A DNA stretch of 64,000 nt from Paracoccaceae bacterium (GCA_016938875.1 JAFGTV010000008.1:124001-188000); one strand, 5' to 3'. Shown: positions 26,299 to 36,225, counted from the first letter of the stretch. The notes: generated from the letters alone by a model not told the origin. A program made the numbers and translations.

Positions 26299-27465
26299 TC
26301 AGGCGGCGGGCATCCGGCTTTCGACGATCTCGGCGAACCACGAACAGCCGAACGGGATCGCCTCGTCGTCGAAATTGTACTGCGGGTGATGCACCGAGGC
26401 GGTGTCGCCATTGCCCATGAAGATATAGGCGCCGGGCCGCTCGTTCAGCATGAAGCTGAAATCCTCGCCGCCCATCAGCGGCGGCGTGTCCGGGTTCACC
26501 TGGCCCGACACCTTTTGCGCCACGGCGACGGCGAAATCGGTCTGCTCGGGGGCGTTCTCGGTCACCGGGTAGCTGCGGGTATAGTCGATCTGGACCGTCG
26601 CGCCAAAGGCCTGGGCTGTGCCCTCGACGACGCTGGTCAGGCGCGCCTCGACCAGGTCGCGCACGTCCTCCTCCAGCGTGCGCACGGTGCCGCGCAGCAG
26701 CACCGTCTGCGGGATCACGTTATGCGCCTCGGATTCGGTGCGGAAGGTGCAGACCGACACCACCACCTGTTTGAGCGGGTCCACGTTGCGCGCGGCGATG
26801 GATTGCAGCGCCACCACGATATGGCTGGCCACCAGGGTGGTGTCGATGCACGAATGCGGCTTGGCGGCGTGGCCGCCCTTGCCAGTCACGATGATCTCGA
26901 ACTCATCGGTCGCGGCCATGATCGGGCCGGGACGGATCGCGAAATTGCCCAGCGGGATGCCGGGCATGTTGTGCATGCCGTAAACCTCGTTGATGCCGAA
27001 CCGCTCCATCATGCCGTCATCGCACATCGCCTTGCCGCCCGCGCCGCCCTCTTCGGCGGGCTGAAAGATGACGACGGTTGTGCCGTCGAACTGCCGCGTC
27101 TCGGCCAGGTATTTCGCCGCCCCCAGCAGCATCGCGGTATGCCCGTCATGGCCGCAGGCATGCATCTTTCCCGGCGACTTGGAGGCATAGTCCAGCCCCG
27201 TCGCCTCGTGGATCGGCAACGCGTCCATGTCGGCGCGCAGCCCGATCACCCGGCCCTTGCTGTCGCTCTTGCCCTTGATCACGCCGACAACGCCGGTCCG
27301 GCCGATGCCCTCGACCACCTCGTCACAGCCGAATTCGCGCAGCTTTTCGGCCACGAAGGCAGAGGTACGCGGCAGATCGTACATCAATTCGGGATGTTCG
27401 TGCAGATCCCGCCGCCAGGCGGTGATCTCGTCATGCAATTCGGCAAAGCGGTTCTTGACGGGCAT
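26299..27465 (-). CDS. M20 family amidohydrolase (HipO/IAA-amino acid hydrolase type)
   Basis: A 388-residue M20D peptidase/amidohydrolase. Metal-site motifs are MHACGHDGHTAMLLGAA and FQPAEEGGAGGKAM, with VTGKGGHAAKPH in the dimerisation domain and GGEDFSFML near the end. Such enzymes remove acyl groups from amino acids or act on hippurate-like amides; the substrate is not set by sequence. The start at 27465 is fixed by AAGGAG, which overlaps the end of the upstream argE-like gene; a longer frame to 27870 runs back through that gene. The two M20 genes form one operon. Confidence 0.9.
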   Translation of the reverse strand: MPVKNRFAELHDEITAWRRDLHEHPELMYDLPRTSAFVAEKLREFGCDEVVEGIGRTGVVGVIKGKSDSKGRVIGLRADMDALPIHEATGLDYASKSPGKMHACGHDGHTAMLLGAAKYLAETRQFDGTTVVIFQPAEEGGAGGKAMCDDGMMERFGINEVYGMHNMPGIPLGNFAIRPGPIMAATDEFEIIVTGKGGHAAKPHSCIDTTLVASHIVVALQSIAARNVDPLKQVVVSVCTFRTESEAHNVIPQTVLLRGTVRTLEEDVRDLVEARLTSVVEGTAQAFGATVQIDYTRSYPVTENAPEQTDFAVAVAQKVSGQVNPDTPPLMGGEDFSFMLNERPGAYIFMGNGDTASVHHPQYNFDDEAIPFGCSWFAEIVESRMPAA

Positions 27466-27470
27466 GCGCG

Positions 27471-28637
27471 CTACTCCTTGAGGTGATCCAGCAGGCGGGA
27501 CATGAATGCCTCTCCGGCCTCGAGTTGTGTGAGGGTGATGTACTCGTTGGGCTGATGGGCCTGGGCGATGTCGCCGGGGCCACAGACCACGGCGGAATAG
27601 CCACCTTCCTGGAACTGGCCGGCCTCGGTGCCATAGCTGACCACATGGGTGCCGTTGTCGCCGGTCAGCCGCCGGGCCAGGGCCTCGGCCGGGCCATCGG
27701 ATTCGGGGCGCAGGGGGGGGATGGCGAAATATTGCTCGACCTCGATCCGGGCCTCGGGGCGGACGGCCTGCATGGCGGTCTGCACCCGCGCGACCTCGGC
27801 CAGATAGGCGTCGCGCCAGTCTTCGATGCTCTCGCCGGGGATGCAGCGGAAATCCAGCCCGAAATGGCAATCGGCGGCGGTGATGTTATGGGCCGTGCCG
27901 CCAGAGATTTCGCCGACATGCACGGTGGTCCAGGGCGGATGGAACAGCGCATCCGCCCCGCTGGCGGACTTGGCGCGGTTCTGCGCGTTCATCTGGTTGG
28001 CCCACATGATCAGGCGCGCCCCCTCCATGATCGCCGACACGCCCTCGTGCATGATCGAGGAATGCACCTCGAAACCCTTGACATGGGTGCGAAATCCGAT
28101 GCCGCCCTTGTGCCCGGTGACCACCTGCATCATCGAGGGTTCGCCGACGATCACCGCCTCGGCCTTGGGAAATCCGTGCTCGGCCATATGCGCGATCATT
28201 GGCGGCGCGCCGATGCAGCCCACCTCTTCGTCATGGGACAGGGCCAGTTGCAGCGGGCGTTTGACCCCCTCGCGGGCGGCGCGCACCAGCGCCCAGATCG
28301 CCAGCGCATCGAACCCCTTCATGTCGCAGGTGCCCCGGCCATAAAGCTTGCCGTCGCGTTCCACCACGTCCCAGGGGTCGGTGGCCCAGTCCTGGCCATC
28401 CGCCGGCACCACGTCGGTATGGCCCGACAACAGCACGCCGCCCGCCACCGCCGGACCGACATGGGCGTAAAGGCTGGCCTTGGTGGCGTCGCCGTTCGGC
28501 ACACGGGTCACGGGAATGCCGAACCCGTCCAGATACCCCGCGACCCAATCGACCAGATCAAGGTTGCTGTCACGGCTGACAGTGGGAAAAGATACCAGCT
28601 TTTCAATCAGTTGCCGAGGGCTCAGCGGCGTGGGCAT
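27471..28637 (-). CDS. argE: Acetylornithine deacetylase (ArgE family)
   Basis: A 388-residue M20A metallopeptidase-fold enzyme. Zinc and catalytic motifs are LLSGHTDVVPADG, GRGTCDMKGFDA and SHDEEVGCIGAPPM, with the last His in DIAQAHQPNEY. ArgE yields ornithine from N-acetylornithine in arginine synthesis; related succinyl-diaminopimelate or generic M20 hydrolases remain possible. The start at 28637 gives the family-like MPTPLSPRQLIEKLVSFPTV; upstream codons to 28751 are not family-like. It precedes a second M20 gene by five bases. Confidence 0.87.
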   Translation of the reverse strand: MPTPLSPRQLIEKLVSFPTVSRDSNLDLVDWVAGYLDGFGIPVTRVPNGDATKASLYAHVGPAVAGGVLLSGHTDVVPADGQDWATDPWDVVERDGKLYGRGTCDMKGFDALAIWALVRAAREGVKRPLQLALSHDEEVGCIGAPPMIAHMAEHGFPKAEAVIVGEPSMMQVVTGHKGGIGFRTHVKGFEVHSSIMHEGVSAIMEGARLIMWANQMNAQNRAKSASGADALFHPPWTTVHVGEISGGTAHNITAADCHFGLDFRCIPGESIEDWRDAYLAEVARVQTAMQAVRPEARIEVEQYFAIPPLRPESDGPAEALARRLTGDNGTHVVSYGTEAGQFQEGGYSAVVCGPGDIAQAHQPNEYITLTQLEAGEAFMSRLLDHLKE

Positions 28638-28766
28638 TGGGCGCTCCGATGTGGTGACGTGGCACAACCTGAGCCGCGTTCCCGCAGAGGTCAAGCACCA
28701 ACGCCCAGGATTTGATCGCCCAAACGAGGATTCCGCAACGTCGCCCGGCAAAGCATCAGTTAAAGG

Positions 28767-28794
28767 TTGCCGCAGGGCGTTTTCGTGATAACAA
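28767..28794 (+). promoter_or_regulatory. Putative promoter of the dpp operon
   Basis: TTGCCG (28767-28772) and TAACAA (28789-28794) are 16 bases apart, about 79 bases upstream of dppD. AT content rises over 28780-28870. The rest of the divergent gap (28638-28872) shows no gene. GGGAG precedes the dppD ATG. Confidence 0.35.
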
Positions 28795-28872
28795 TTTCTT
28801 CAACCGGGGGGCGGGCCAACGTCCGCGCCACCCATAAAAAACTAAACATATCAAGAACTTCAGGGAGTTCTC

Positions 28873-29877
28873 ATGCCCGATGGGGGTGCGCCCGTCCTAG
28901 ATGTGAAGGGCCTTCAGACCGTGTTTCGCACGCGCTCTGGCGAGGTGCATGCGGTCAATTCCGTAAGCTTTCAGTTGCAACCCGGCGAGCTGCTGGGCGT
29001 GGTCGGCGAAAGCGGATCGGGCAAGTCGGTGACGATGATGTCGCTGATCGGCCTGTTGCCCAGCCCCCCCGCCGAGGTGCGCGCCGGCACCGTCACGTTT
29101 GGCGGCGCGGATCTGCTGAAGGTCCGGGAAAAGCAGTTGCGCGATATTCGCGGGGCGCGCATCGGCTTTGTCTTTCAGGATCCGATGACCAGCCTGAACC
29201 CGGTCTTTACCGTGGGGTATCAGCTGGCCGAACCGCTGCGTAAACATATGGGCATGGACAAGGCCGCCGCGCGCCGCCGCGCGGTCGAGTTGCTGGAACT
29301 TGTCGGCATCCCCGACGCCGCGCGCCGTCTGGACGACTATCCGCACCAGTTTTCGGGCGGGATGCGCCAGCGGGTGATGATCGCAATCGCCCTGGCCTGT
29401 GAGCCCGAGGTGCTGATCGCGGATGAACCCACCACCGCGCTGGATGTCACGATCCAGGCGCAGATCATCGAGCTGATGAAGGAACTGCGTCAGCGCCTGG
29501 GCATGGCGGTGATCTGGATCACCCATGACCTGGGCGTGATCGCCGGGATCGCGGACCGGGTGATGGTGATGTATGGCGGCCAGGTGGTCGAACAGGCCCC
29601 GGTCAAGGACTTGTTCGCCACCCCCCAGCACCCCTATACCCGCGCGCTGTTGCAGACCGTGCCCCATGTCACCGGCGCCCGCGCTGATCGGCTGAACGTG
29701 ATCGAGGGGCAGCCCCCGGTTCTGTCCGCCCCGCCGCGCGCCTGCCCGTTCCGGGCGCGGTGCAGCCATGCATTCGCGCGCTGCGGCCAGCAAAACCCGC
29801 CCCGCGTGCCCGTGGGGCCGGGCCATGACGCAGCCTGTTTCTGGAACCCCGAGACAGGAGCGCCGCGCGATGTTTGA
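28873..29877 (+). CDS. dppD: Dipeptide/oligopeptide ABC transporter ATP-binding protein (DppD/OppD)
   Basis: A 334-residue ATPase. Walker A is GESGSGKS, the signature [16 protein letters not shown], Walker [15 protein letters not shown] and the switch WITHDLGV. The C-terminal oligopeptide extension ends with several Cys ([15 protein letters not shown]), typical of DppD/OppD and able to bind an iron-sulfur cluster. It forms the ATPase pair with the next gene, whose ATG lies within its last codons (8-base overlap). Confidence 0.92.
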   Translation: MPDGGAPVLDVKGLQTVFRTRSGEVHAVNSVSFQLQPGELLGVVGESGSGKSVTMMSLIGLLPSPPAEVRAGTVTFGGADLLKVREKQLRDIRGARIGFVFQDPMTSLNPVFTVGYQLAEPLRKHMGMDKAAARRRAVELLELVGIPDAARRLDDYPHQFSGGMRQRVMIAIALACEPEVLIADEPTTALDVTIQAQIIELMKELRQRLGMAVIWITHDLGVIAGIADRVMVMYGGQVVEQAPVKDLFATPQHPYTRALLQTVPHVTGARADRLNVIEGQPPVLSAPPRACPFRARCSHAFARCGQQNPPRVPVGPGHDAACFWNPETGAPRDV

Positions 29878-30925
29878 CGCCCCCCCGAAAAAGCTGGTCG
29901 AGGTCTCCGGGCTGAAGATGCACTTTCCGATCCACGCGGGGCTGTTGCAACGCCGGGTCGGCGAGGTGCGCGCGGTGGACGATGTCAGCTTTGACATCTT
30001 CGAGGGCGAGACCCTGGGGCTGGTGGGCGAATCGGGCTGCGGGAAATCCACCTGCGGGCGGGCGATCCTGCGGCTTTACGATATCACCGCCGGGTCGATC
30101 CGCATCGACGGCGAAGAGATCGGCCAGACCAGCCAGCACGCCCTGCGCCCGCGCCGCCCCAAGATGCAGATGGTGTTCCAGGATCCCCAGGCCAGCCTGA
30201 ACCCGCGCATGAGCGTGGCGCGCATCATCGGCGAGCCGCTGGATGAACACACCGACCTTTCCCGCCCGCAAAAGCTGGAGCGTATCTACGAGCTGATGGA
30301 CGCGGTCGGGCTGAACCGCAACTTTGCCAACCGGTATCCCCATGAATTCTCGGGCGGTCAGCGCCAGCGGATCGGGATCGCGCGCGCACTGGCGCTGAAC
30401 CCCAAGTTCATCGTCTGCGATGAACCGATCGCGGCGCTGGACGTGTCGATCCAGGCCCAGGTGGTCAACCTGCTGGAGGATTTGCAGGACCGTTTCGGGC
30501 TGACCTATCTGTTCATTTCCCACGACCTGTCGATGGTGCGCCATATCGCCGACCGCGTCGCGGTGATGTATTTGGGCAAGGTGGCCGAACTGGCCCCGCG
30601 CGATGCGCTTTATGCCACGCCGCTGCACCCCTATACCCAGGCGCTGTTGTCGGCCGTGCCAGAACCCGATCCCAGTATCGAGAACCGGCGCACCCATATC
30701 ATCCTGACGGGCGACGTGCCCTCGCCCGCGAACCCGCCGCAGGGCTGCAATTTCTGCACCCGCTGCCCCAAGGTGATGGAGATGTGCCACCACCTTGACC
30801 CCGTCATGCGCGAGGTGCAGCCGGGCCATTTCGTGGCCTGCCACCTGCACGATCCCGAACATGCCAAGACCGCCGGACAAACGGCGGCGCCCGAGGCAAC
30901 AAAGAGCATCCAACAAGGAGACTGA
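29870..30925 (+). CDS. dppF: Dipeptide/oligopeptide ABC transporter ATP-binding protein (DppF/OppF)
   Basis: A 351-residue ATPase. Walker A is GESGCGKST, the signature [16 protein letters not shown], Walker [15 protein letters not shown] and the switch FISHDLSMV. The C-terminal extension has [16 protein letters not shown], a Cys cluster as in DppF/OppF. The start at 29870 follows GACAGGAG; earlier starts run inside dppD. It is followed by the binding-protein gene after one base. Confidence 0.92.
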   Translation: MFDAPPKKLVEVSGLKMHFPIHAGLLQRRVGEVRAVDDVSFDIFEGETLGLVGESGCGKSTCGRAILRLYDITAGSIRIDGEEIGQTSQHALRPRRPKMQMVFQDPQASLNPRMSVARIIGEPLDEHTDLSRPQKLERIYELMDAVGLNRNFANRYPHEFSGGQRQRIGIARALALNPKFIVCDEPIAALDVSIQAQVVNLLEDLQDRFGLTYLFISHDLSMVRHIADRVAVMYLGKVAELAPRDALYATPLHPYTQALLSAVPEPDPSIENRRTHIILTGDVPSPANPPQGCNFCTRCPKVMEMCHHLDPVMREVQPGHFVACHLHDPEHAKTAGQTAAPEATKSIQQGD

Positions 30926-30926
30926 C

Positions 30927-32624
30927 ATGAAACTGAGACACGCCCTAATGGGCGCGGCCTGTACGCTGGCCCTCGCCCCCGCCGCCTTTGCCGAGCGCGG
31001 CAGCGATGGCCAGGTGAACATCATCTACTGGCAGGCGCCCTCGACCATGAACCCCTATCTGTCGGGCGGCACCAAGGAGCTGGAGGCCGCCTCGCTGGTT
31101 CTGGAACCGCTGGCGCGCTACAACCAGGACGGCAGCATGGTGCCCTGGCTGGTCGAGAGCATCCCGACCGTCGAAAACGGCGGTGTCAGCGCCGACCTGA
31201 CCTCGATCACCTGGAAGCTGAAGCCGGGCCTGAAATGGGCCGATGGCTCGCCGGTGACCTCGAAGGATGTCAAATTCAGCTGGGAATACTGCACCGCCGA
31301 GGGCGGCGGCTGCGCCCAGTCCGAGAAATACAATGACGTGGCCAACGTGGAAACGCCCGATGAGCTGACCGTGATCGTCCGGTTCAGCGTGCCCAAGCCG
31401 TTCCCCTATGGCCCCTTCGTGGGCGCGCAGGCCCCGATCCTGCAGGCCGCGCAATTCGCCGAGTGCATGGGCCCCAAGGCGCCCGAATGCACCGATGCGA
31501 ACTTCTACCCGCAGGGCACGGGCCCGTTCACGGTCAGTGACTTCCGGCCCAATGACGTGATCCAGCTGATCGCGAACCCCAACTACCGCGACCCGGCCAA
31601 GCCGGCCTTTGCCACCGTCACCTTCAAGGGCGGCGGGGATGCGACCGCCGCGGGCCGTTCGGTGCTGGAAACCGGCGAGTTCGACTATGCCTGGAACCTG
31701 CAACTGGCCCCCGACGTGCTGGCCGGCATGCAGGCCGCCGGCAAGGGCGAGATCATCTCGGGCTTTGGCACGCTGGTGGAACGGATCATGGTCAACTTCA
31801 CCGATCCTTCGCCGGACCTGGGCGACCGTCGCGCGACCGTCGATCATCCGCATCCGTTCCTGACCGACATCGCGGTGCGCAAGGCGCTGTCGATGGCGAT
31901 CGACCGCGAGCTGTTGACCGAGATCGGCTATGGCGATGCGGGTCGTCCGACCTGCAACGTGCTGCCCGCGCCCGAGATCTACAAATCCTCCGCCAACGAC
32001 GCCTGCCTTGTGCAGGACATCGAAGGCGCCAAGAAGGTGCTGGATGACGCCGGCTGGGTGCCGGGTGCCGACGGGGTGCGCGTCAAGGACGGCGTGCGGC
32101 TGAGCCTGCTGTTCCAAAGCTCGACCAACGCGGTGCGCCAGGATTTCCAGGCGCTGATCAAGCAGTGGTGGTCGGAAATCGGCGTGGAAACCGAGTTGCG
32201 CAACATCGACGCGTCGGTGTTCTTCGGCGGCGATCCGGGCAGCCCGGACACCTTCCAGAAGTTCTTTGCGGACGTGGAGATGTACGCCAACAACTTCGAC
32301 GGCACCGACCCCGAGGCCTATATGGCCAACTGGGAATGCTCGCAGATCCCCAGCCCCGAAACCCAGTGGCAAGGCAACAACATGCCGCGCTATTGCTCGG
32401 ATGAGTATGATGCGCTGGTCGCCGAAATGGCCACCACCGGTGACATCAACGAACGCGCCCGGCTGGCCAAGTCGATGAACGACATGCTGATGCAGGATTA
32501 CGCGATCATCCCGCTGGTCGATCGCGGCCGGGTCTCGGCCCATTCCAACACCCTGGGTGGCGTCGTTCTGAACACCTGGGACAGCGAGCTGTGGAACGCG
32601 GCCGACTGGTACCGCATCAAGTGA
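30927..32624 (+). CDS. dppA: Peptide ABC transporter substrate-binding protein (family 5)
   Basis: A 565-residue solute-binding protein of the SBP_bac_5 family. It has a signal peptide (MKLRHALMGAACTLALAPAA, cleavage near FAERG) and the family region WKLKPGLKWADGSPVTSKDV. RKALSMAIDRELL is another typical stretch. It would capture peptides or similar solutes in the periplasm and deliver them to DppB/DppC. The start at 30927 follows AAGGAG; the longer frame to 30795 lies in dppF. A strong stem-loop follows the stop. Confidence 0.92.
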   Translation: MKLRHALMGAACTLALAPAAFAERGSDGQVNIIYWQAPSTMNPYLSGGTKELEAASLVLEPLARYNQDGSMVPWLVESIPTVENGGVSADLTSITWKLKPGLKWADGSPVTSKDVKFSWEYCTAEGGGCAQSEKYNDVANVETPDELTVIVRFSVPKPFPYGPFVGAQAPILQAAQFAECMGPKAPECTDANFYPQGTGPFTVSDFRPNDVIQLIANPNYRDPAKPAFATVTFKGGGDATAAGRSVLETGEFDYAWNLQLAPDVLAGMQAAGKGEIISGFGTLVERIMVNFTDPSPDLGDRRATVDHPHPFLTDIAVRKALSMAIDRELLTEIGYGDAGRPTCNVLPAPEIYKSSANDACLVQDIEGAKKVLDDAGWVPGADGVRVKDGVRLSLLFQSSTNAVRQDFQALIKQWWSEIGVETELRNIDASVFFGGDPGSPDTFQKFFADVEMYANNFDGTDPEAYMANWECSQIPSPETQWQGNNMPRYCSDEYDALVAEMATTGDINERARLAKSMNDMLMQDYAIIPLVDRGRVSAHSNTLGGVVLNTWDSELWNAADWYRIK

Positions 32625-32633
32625 TCTGACATC

Positions 32634-32661
32634 CGGGGCGCCCCTGCACGGGGGCGCCCCG
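32634..32661 (+). promoter_or_regulatory. 11-bp GC stem-loop after dppA
   Basis: CGGGGCGCCCC and GGGGCGCCCCG pair perfectly around TGCACG. It lies between the binding-protein gene and the first permease gene. No T-run follows. Such hairpins behind binding-protein genes commonly protect the upstream mRNA and lower downstream expression. Confidence 0.7.
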
Positions 32662-32696
32662 ACCCCAGCCAGACTTCTGACCCGAGGCGCCGCCCC

Positions 32697-33707
32697 ATGT
32701 TCACCTATACGATCCGCCGCCTGCTGATCGCGATCCCGACGCTTCTGTTCATCAGTCTGATCATCTTCATGGTGGTCACGCTGGCCCCCAGCGATCCCAC
32801 CGCCAACCTGCCGCTGTCGATCCCGTCAGAGGTGCGCGCGCAAATCCGCGCCTCTCTGGGTCTGGATGAGCCGATATGGGTGCGCTACCTGCTGTGGCTG
32901 AGGCAATTTTTCTGGTACGAACCGCTGCACATGCTCGACAGTGCCTTTGGCTGGAGCCTGGCGACACCGGACATGCAGCGCATCCTGTCCTGGCAGACCC
33001 GCAGCCCGGTGGCCGACCTGATCGTTCAGCGCATGCCGCAGACCCTGTGGGTGGTGGGCACGTCCTATGTGGTGGGGGTGCTGATCGCACTGCCGATCGG
33101 GATCATCTCGGCCTACCGGCAATACAGCTGGTTCGACCAGGTCGGCACCTTTGTGTCGATGGTCGGGTTTTCGGTGCCGACCTTCTTTACCGGGGTGCTG
33201 CTGATCGTTGTCTTTTCGGTGCAGCTGGGGTGGTTCCCGTCGATCTATGACACCACCCATCAGGTGCGCGATTTCGGATCCTTCCTGTTCCAGGTCAAGC
33301 AGATGATCATGCCGGTGGCGGTGCTGGCGCTCTATAACGCAGCGCAGATCAGCCGGTTCATGCGCGCCTCGATGCTGGATAACCTCAACCAGGATTACGT
33401 GCGCACCGCCCGCGCCAAGGGCATGAGCGAACGGGTGGTGGTGCTGGTCCACGTCCTGCGCAACTCGATGATCCCTGTGGTGACCGTGATCGCGCTGGGG
33501 GTGCCGACGGTGTTCGGCGGCGCCATCATCACCGAACAGGTGTTCAAGGTGAACGGGCTGGGGCAGCTCTTGATCATCGCGATCCAGGGCGGCGACGTGC
33601 CGACGGTGCAGACGCTGACCTTTATCTTTGCGGTGCTGATCGTTCTTTTCAACCTGATTGCCGATATCCTCTACGGCCTTCTCGACCCGAGGATCCGCTA
33701 TGACTGA
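32697..33707 (+). CDS. dppB: Peptide ABC transporter permease (DppB/OppB)
   Basis: A 336-residue inner-membrane permease with about six helices. It starts MFTYTIRRLLIAIPTLLFIS, as DppB/OppB do, and carries the ATPase-coupling loop DYVRTARAKGMSERVVVLVH (EAA-type motif) around residues 232-251. It has a longer first periplasmic loop (about 60-115) than E. coli OppB, seen in some relatives. It overlaps dppC by eight bases. Confidence 0.92.
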   Translation: MFTYTIRRLLIAIPTLLFISLIIFMVVTLAPSDPTANLPLSIPSEVRAQIRASLGLDEPIWVRYLLWLRQFFWYEPLHMLDSAFGWSLATPDMQRILSWQTRSPVADLIVQRMPQTLWVVGTSYVVGVLIALPIGIISAYRQYSWFDQVGTFVSMVGFSVPTFFTGVLLIVVFSVQLGWFPSIYDTTHQVRDFGSFLFQVKQMIMPVAVLALYNAAQISRFMRASMLDNLNQDYVRTARAKGMSERVVVLVHVLRNSMIPVVTVIALGVPTVFGGAIITEQVFKVNGLGQLLIIAIQGGDVPTVQTLTFIFAVLIVLFNLIADILYGLLDPRIRYD

Positions 33708-34617
33708 CATGCCCGTGGACGAAACCGAAATCATCCGCCCGCCGCGCAACCAGTGGCTGGACGTGTGGGATCAGTTCAAGACCCACAAGGGTGCGCTGAT
33801 GGGCGCGGCTTTCTTTATCCTGATCTTGCTGGCGGTGACGTTGGGGCCGCTGATCTGGTCGATCGACCCGACCTATATCGACATCCGCGCGCGCAACCAG
33901 GGCCCCAGTTTCGCCCATCCGTTCGGAACCGATCAGCTGGGCCGGGATACCCTGGCGCGGATGATCGCGGGCGGCCAGGTCTCGCTGGCGGTGGGGATGA
34001 CGGCGATGGCGCTGGCGCTGGTGCTGGGCACGTTCATCGGCGTGCTTGCGGGCTATTTCAAGCGGCTGGACGGCGCGCTGATGCGCATGACGGACCTTTT
34101 CCTGGCGCTGCCGCTGCTGCCGCTGCTGCTGGTCATCATCATGCTGTTTCGCGACTCGCTGCGGTCGGCCTTTGGGCCCGAGGGCGGGATTTTCATCCTG
34201 ATCGTCGGGGTGATCGGCATCACCAGCTGGATGCAGACCGCGCGGATCGTGCGCGGCGACGTGCTGGCGCTGAAAGAGCGTGAATTCGTGCTGGCCGCGC
34301 GCTCGATCGGGACACCGGCCTATCGGATGATCCTGCGCCATGTGCTGCCCAATGTGCTCAGCCCGATCATGGTCTCGGCCACCCTGGGTATCGCCAACGC
34401 GATCATCACCGAAAGCGCGCTGTCCTTTCTGGGGCTGGGGTTTCCGTCGGATTTCCCGACCTGGGGGCGGCTGCTGTTCGATTCGACCGACTATCTGCAG
34501 CAATACCCCGAGCGGGTGCTGTGGCCCGGCCTGGCGATTTCCCTGACGGTGCTGAGCGTGAACTACATCGGCGACGGCCTGCGCGACGCGCTGGACCCGC
34601 GCATTCGCGGCCGCTGA
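33700..34617 (+). CDS. dppC: Peptide ABC transporter permease (DppC/OppC)
   Basis: A 305-residue permease with an N-terminal OppC region (DQFKTHKGALMGAAFFILI) and five to six helices. The periplasmic motif HPFGTDQLGRDTLARMI and the coupling loop EFVLAARSIGTPAYRMILRH are typical, and it ends GDGLRDALDPRIRGR. The start at 33700 lies inside the end of dppB, preceded by GAGGA. It completes the dppDFABC set. Confidence 0.93.
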   Translation: MTDMPVDETEIIRPPRNQWLDVWDQFKTHKGALMGAAFFILILLAVTLGPLIWSIDPTYIDIRARNQGPSFAHPFGTDQLGRDTLARMIAGGQVSLAVGMTAMALALVLGTFIGVLAGYFKRLDGALMRMTDLFLALPLLPLLLVIIMLFRDSLRSAFGPEGGIFILIVGVIGITSWMQTARIVRGDVLALKEREFVLAARSIGTPAYRMILRHVLPNVLSPIMVSATLGIANAIITESALSFLGLGFPSDFPTWGRLLFDSTDYLQQYPERVLWPGLAISLTVLSVNYIGDGLRDALDPRIRGR

Positions 34618-34680
34618 TCGCGGTTGGACGACACGCGCCCGCCGCCCCCCTGCCCGAGGGGCCGCGGGACAGGGCGGCGG

Positions 34681-35964
34681 CTATTCGGCCTCTCGCCGGA
34701 TCCGGCGGACCATCAACCACACCGCCAGCACGACAAAGGGCGTCAGGATCGCGGTCAACATCCCCTTGCTCATACCCAGCGGGCCTGCTGCGGGATAGAC
34801 GATGTAGGACACCAGGCTGACCGCGTAATAGCTGATCGCCACGACCGACAGCCCCTCGACCGTGCGTTGCAGGCGCAGTTGCAGATCGGCGCGCCGATCC
34901 ATGCTCTCCAACAGCTTCTGGTTCTGGGCCGAGCGTTCCACATCCACCTGGGTTCGCAGAAGGTTGCCCGCGCGCGAGGCCCGCTCGGTCATCGAATGCA
35001 ACTGCGCCTCGGTGGATTTCACCGTGCGCATCGCCGGATCATAGCGGCGCATCATGAATTCACGGAACGTCTGGCGATGCTCGAACCGCTCTTCGCGCAT
35101 GACCTCGATGCGCTGGTGCATCAACGCCTCGTAGGCGCGGGTCGCCGAAAACCGGAACGCCGATTGCGCCAGCAGGCTCTCCAACTCGGCAGATACCGCC
35201 AGCAGGGCGTGCAGCGTCTCCTCTGGCTGGCGGTGGCCGGTGGTCATCTCGCCCACCAGCTCGGTCAATTGCGGGTCCAGTTCGGCCATCCGCGTCGAGA
35301 GTTGGCGCGCACGCGGCAGGCCCAGCATCGACATCGCCTTGTAGGTCTCGATCTCGGTCAGTCGCTGAACGATCCGCCCCACCCGCCGCTCGCCGGTGCC
35401 GGGCCGCGCAAAGACCGCGAACCGCATGTGGCCGGCACTGTCCAGCCGGAAATCCGTGGCCATCACCCCCGCATCATCCAGGATCGCCGAGGCCGCCAGA
35501 CTGTCAGGCACGAACCATTCCGACAACCGCTCGCCAATATCTTCGCGCCCCTGGCGCAGTTGTTCCACCCGGATCAACGCCGAGGTCAGACGCGCCCCCG
35601 GCGCGGCCTCCAGCCAGTCCTCGGGGAACACCTCGTATGCCGCGGGATCAAAGGGCCGCTCGGCCACGCCGGGGGTAAAGATCGTGTAGGTCACGAACTC
35701 GGCATGGCTTTCCCACTTGATCTTGTGCCGGCCCATCGCGCCAAAGAAATGGGTATCGTCGGGCTTGGGGTGCTGCGCGCCGAACCGGTCCAGCAGGTCC
35801 AGCAGATGGGCCCGATCCGCATCCCGGTCCCGGTTGACCGCATCCTTGGGCGCCTTGATCGCCAGAAAGGCAGCGTGGCAAGGGGTTTCCAACGCCGGAA
35901 AGGGGCGCGCATGCAACTCGTTGGTCAGCATATAGCGCAAAGGGTGGTCCTGGATCGGGCTCAT
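34681..35964 (-). CDS. DUF3422 family membrane protein
   Basis: A 427-residue protein that starts MSPIQDHPLRYMLTNELHAR, which identifies the DUF3422 family. It has a mixed N-terminal domain, a long helical stretch (about 190-370) likely to form coiled coil, and two C-terminal membrane helices (SVVAISYYAVSLVSYIVYPA and AILTPFVVLAVWLMV). The two-helix C-terminus resembles CorA-like or Bartonella-effector-related membrane proteins, but no GMN motif is seen. Function is unknown. It converges with dppC, and the longer frame to 36072 is not family-like. Confidence 0.85.
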   Translation of the reverse strand: MSPIQDHPLRYMLTNELHARPFPALETPCHAAFLAIKAPKDAVNRDRDADRAHLLDLLDRFGAQHPKPDDTHFFGAMGRHKIKWESHAEFVTYTIFTPGVAERPFDPAAYEVFPEDWLEAAPGARLTSALIRVEQLRQGREDIGERLSEWFVPDSLAASAILDDAGVMATDFRLDSAGHMRFAVFARPGTGERRVGRIVQRLTEIETYKAMSMLGLPRARQLSTRMAELDPQLTELVGEMTTGHRQPEETLHALLAVSAELESLLAQSAFRFSATRAYEALMHQRIEVMREERFEHRQTFREFMMRRYDPAMRTVKSTEAQLHSMTERASRAGNLLRTQVDVERSAQNQKLLESMDRRADLQLRLQRTVEGLSVVAISYYAVSLVSYIVYPAAGPLGMSKGMLTAILTPFVVLAVWLMVRRIRREAE

Positions 35965-36051
35965 GGGCGGCGGCCTTTGTCTGGGGTGTTGCCAAATCTC
36001 TAGCGCAATCGCGCCGATTGTAAACGCGGCAGGGCGCGCGGTGCGCCGAAT

Positions 36052-36074
36052 GGGTATTTTGACCAAGCACAAGG
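36052..36074 (+). repeat. Dispersed intergenic motif, copy B
   Basis: GGGTATTTTGACCAAGCAC followed by AAGG, a weaker relative of the element at 1406 and 49391. It lies upstream of the DUF3422 gene in the gap 35965-36225, which otherwise holds only the terminator at 36173. Confidence 0.4.
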
Positions 36075-36172
36075 GGCCCCGCGCGGCTGGTCTTTTTCTT
36101 GGTCCAAGTCCCCGAAACGGCCCGGAACCGGCCCAAAGGGAATGCGCCTAAGGCGCGCGATCGGATCAACGC

Positions 36173-36202
36173 AAAACGCCCCGCCGGTCGGGCGGGGCGT
36201 TT
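36173..36202. terminator. Terminator of the pntA-pntB operon
   Basis: AAACGCCCCGCC and GGCGGGGCGTTT form a perfect 12-bp stem with loop GGTCG. On the minus strand it is followed by an extra T (TTTTGC). It sits 24 bases beyond the pntB stop. Confidence 0.85.
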
Positions 36203-36225
36203 GCGGTCAGGCGTCGTGGGACGGG

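Noticed and set aside
26299-27870. 523-codon version of the M20 amidohydrolase
   Set aside because: The extra N-terminus runs out of frame through the argE-like gene; the ATG at 27465 has a perfect AAGGAG and family-like start.
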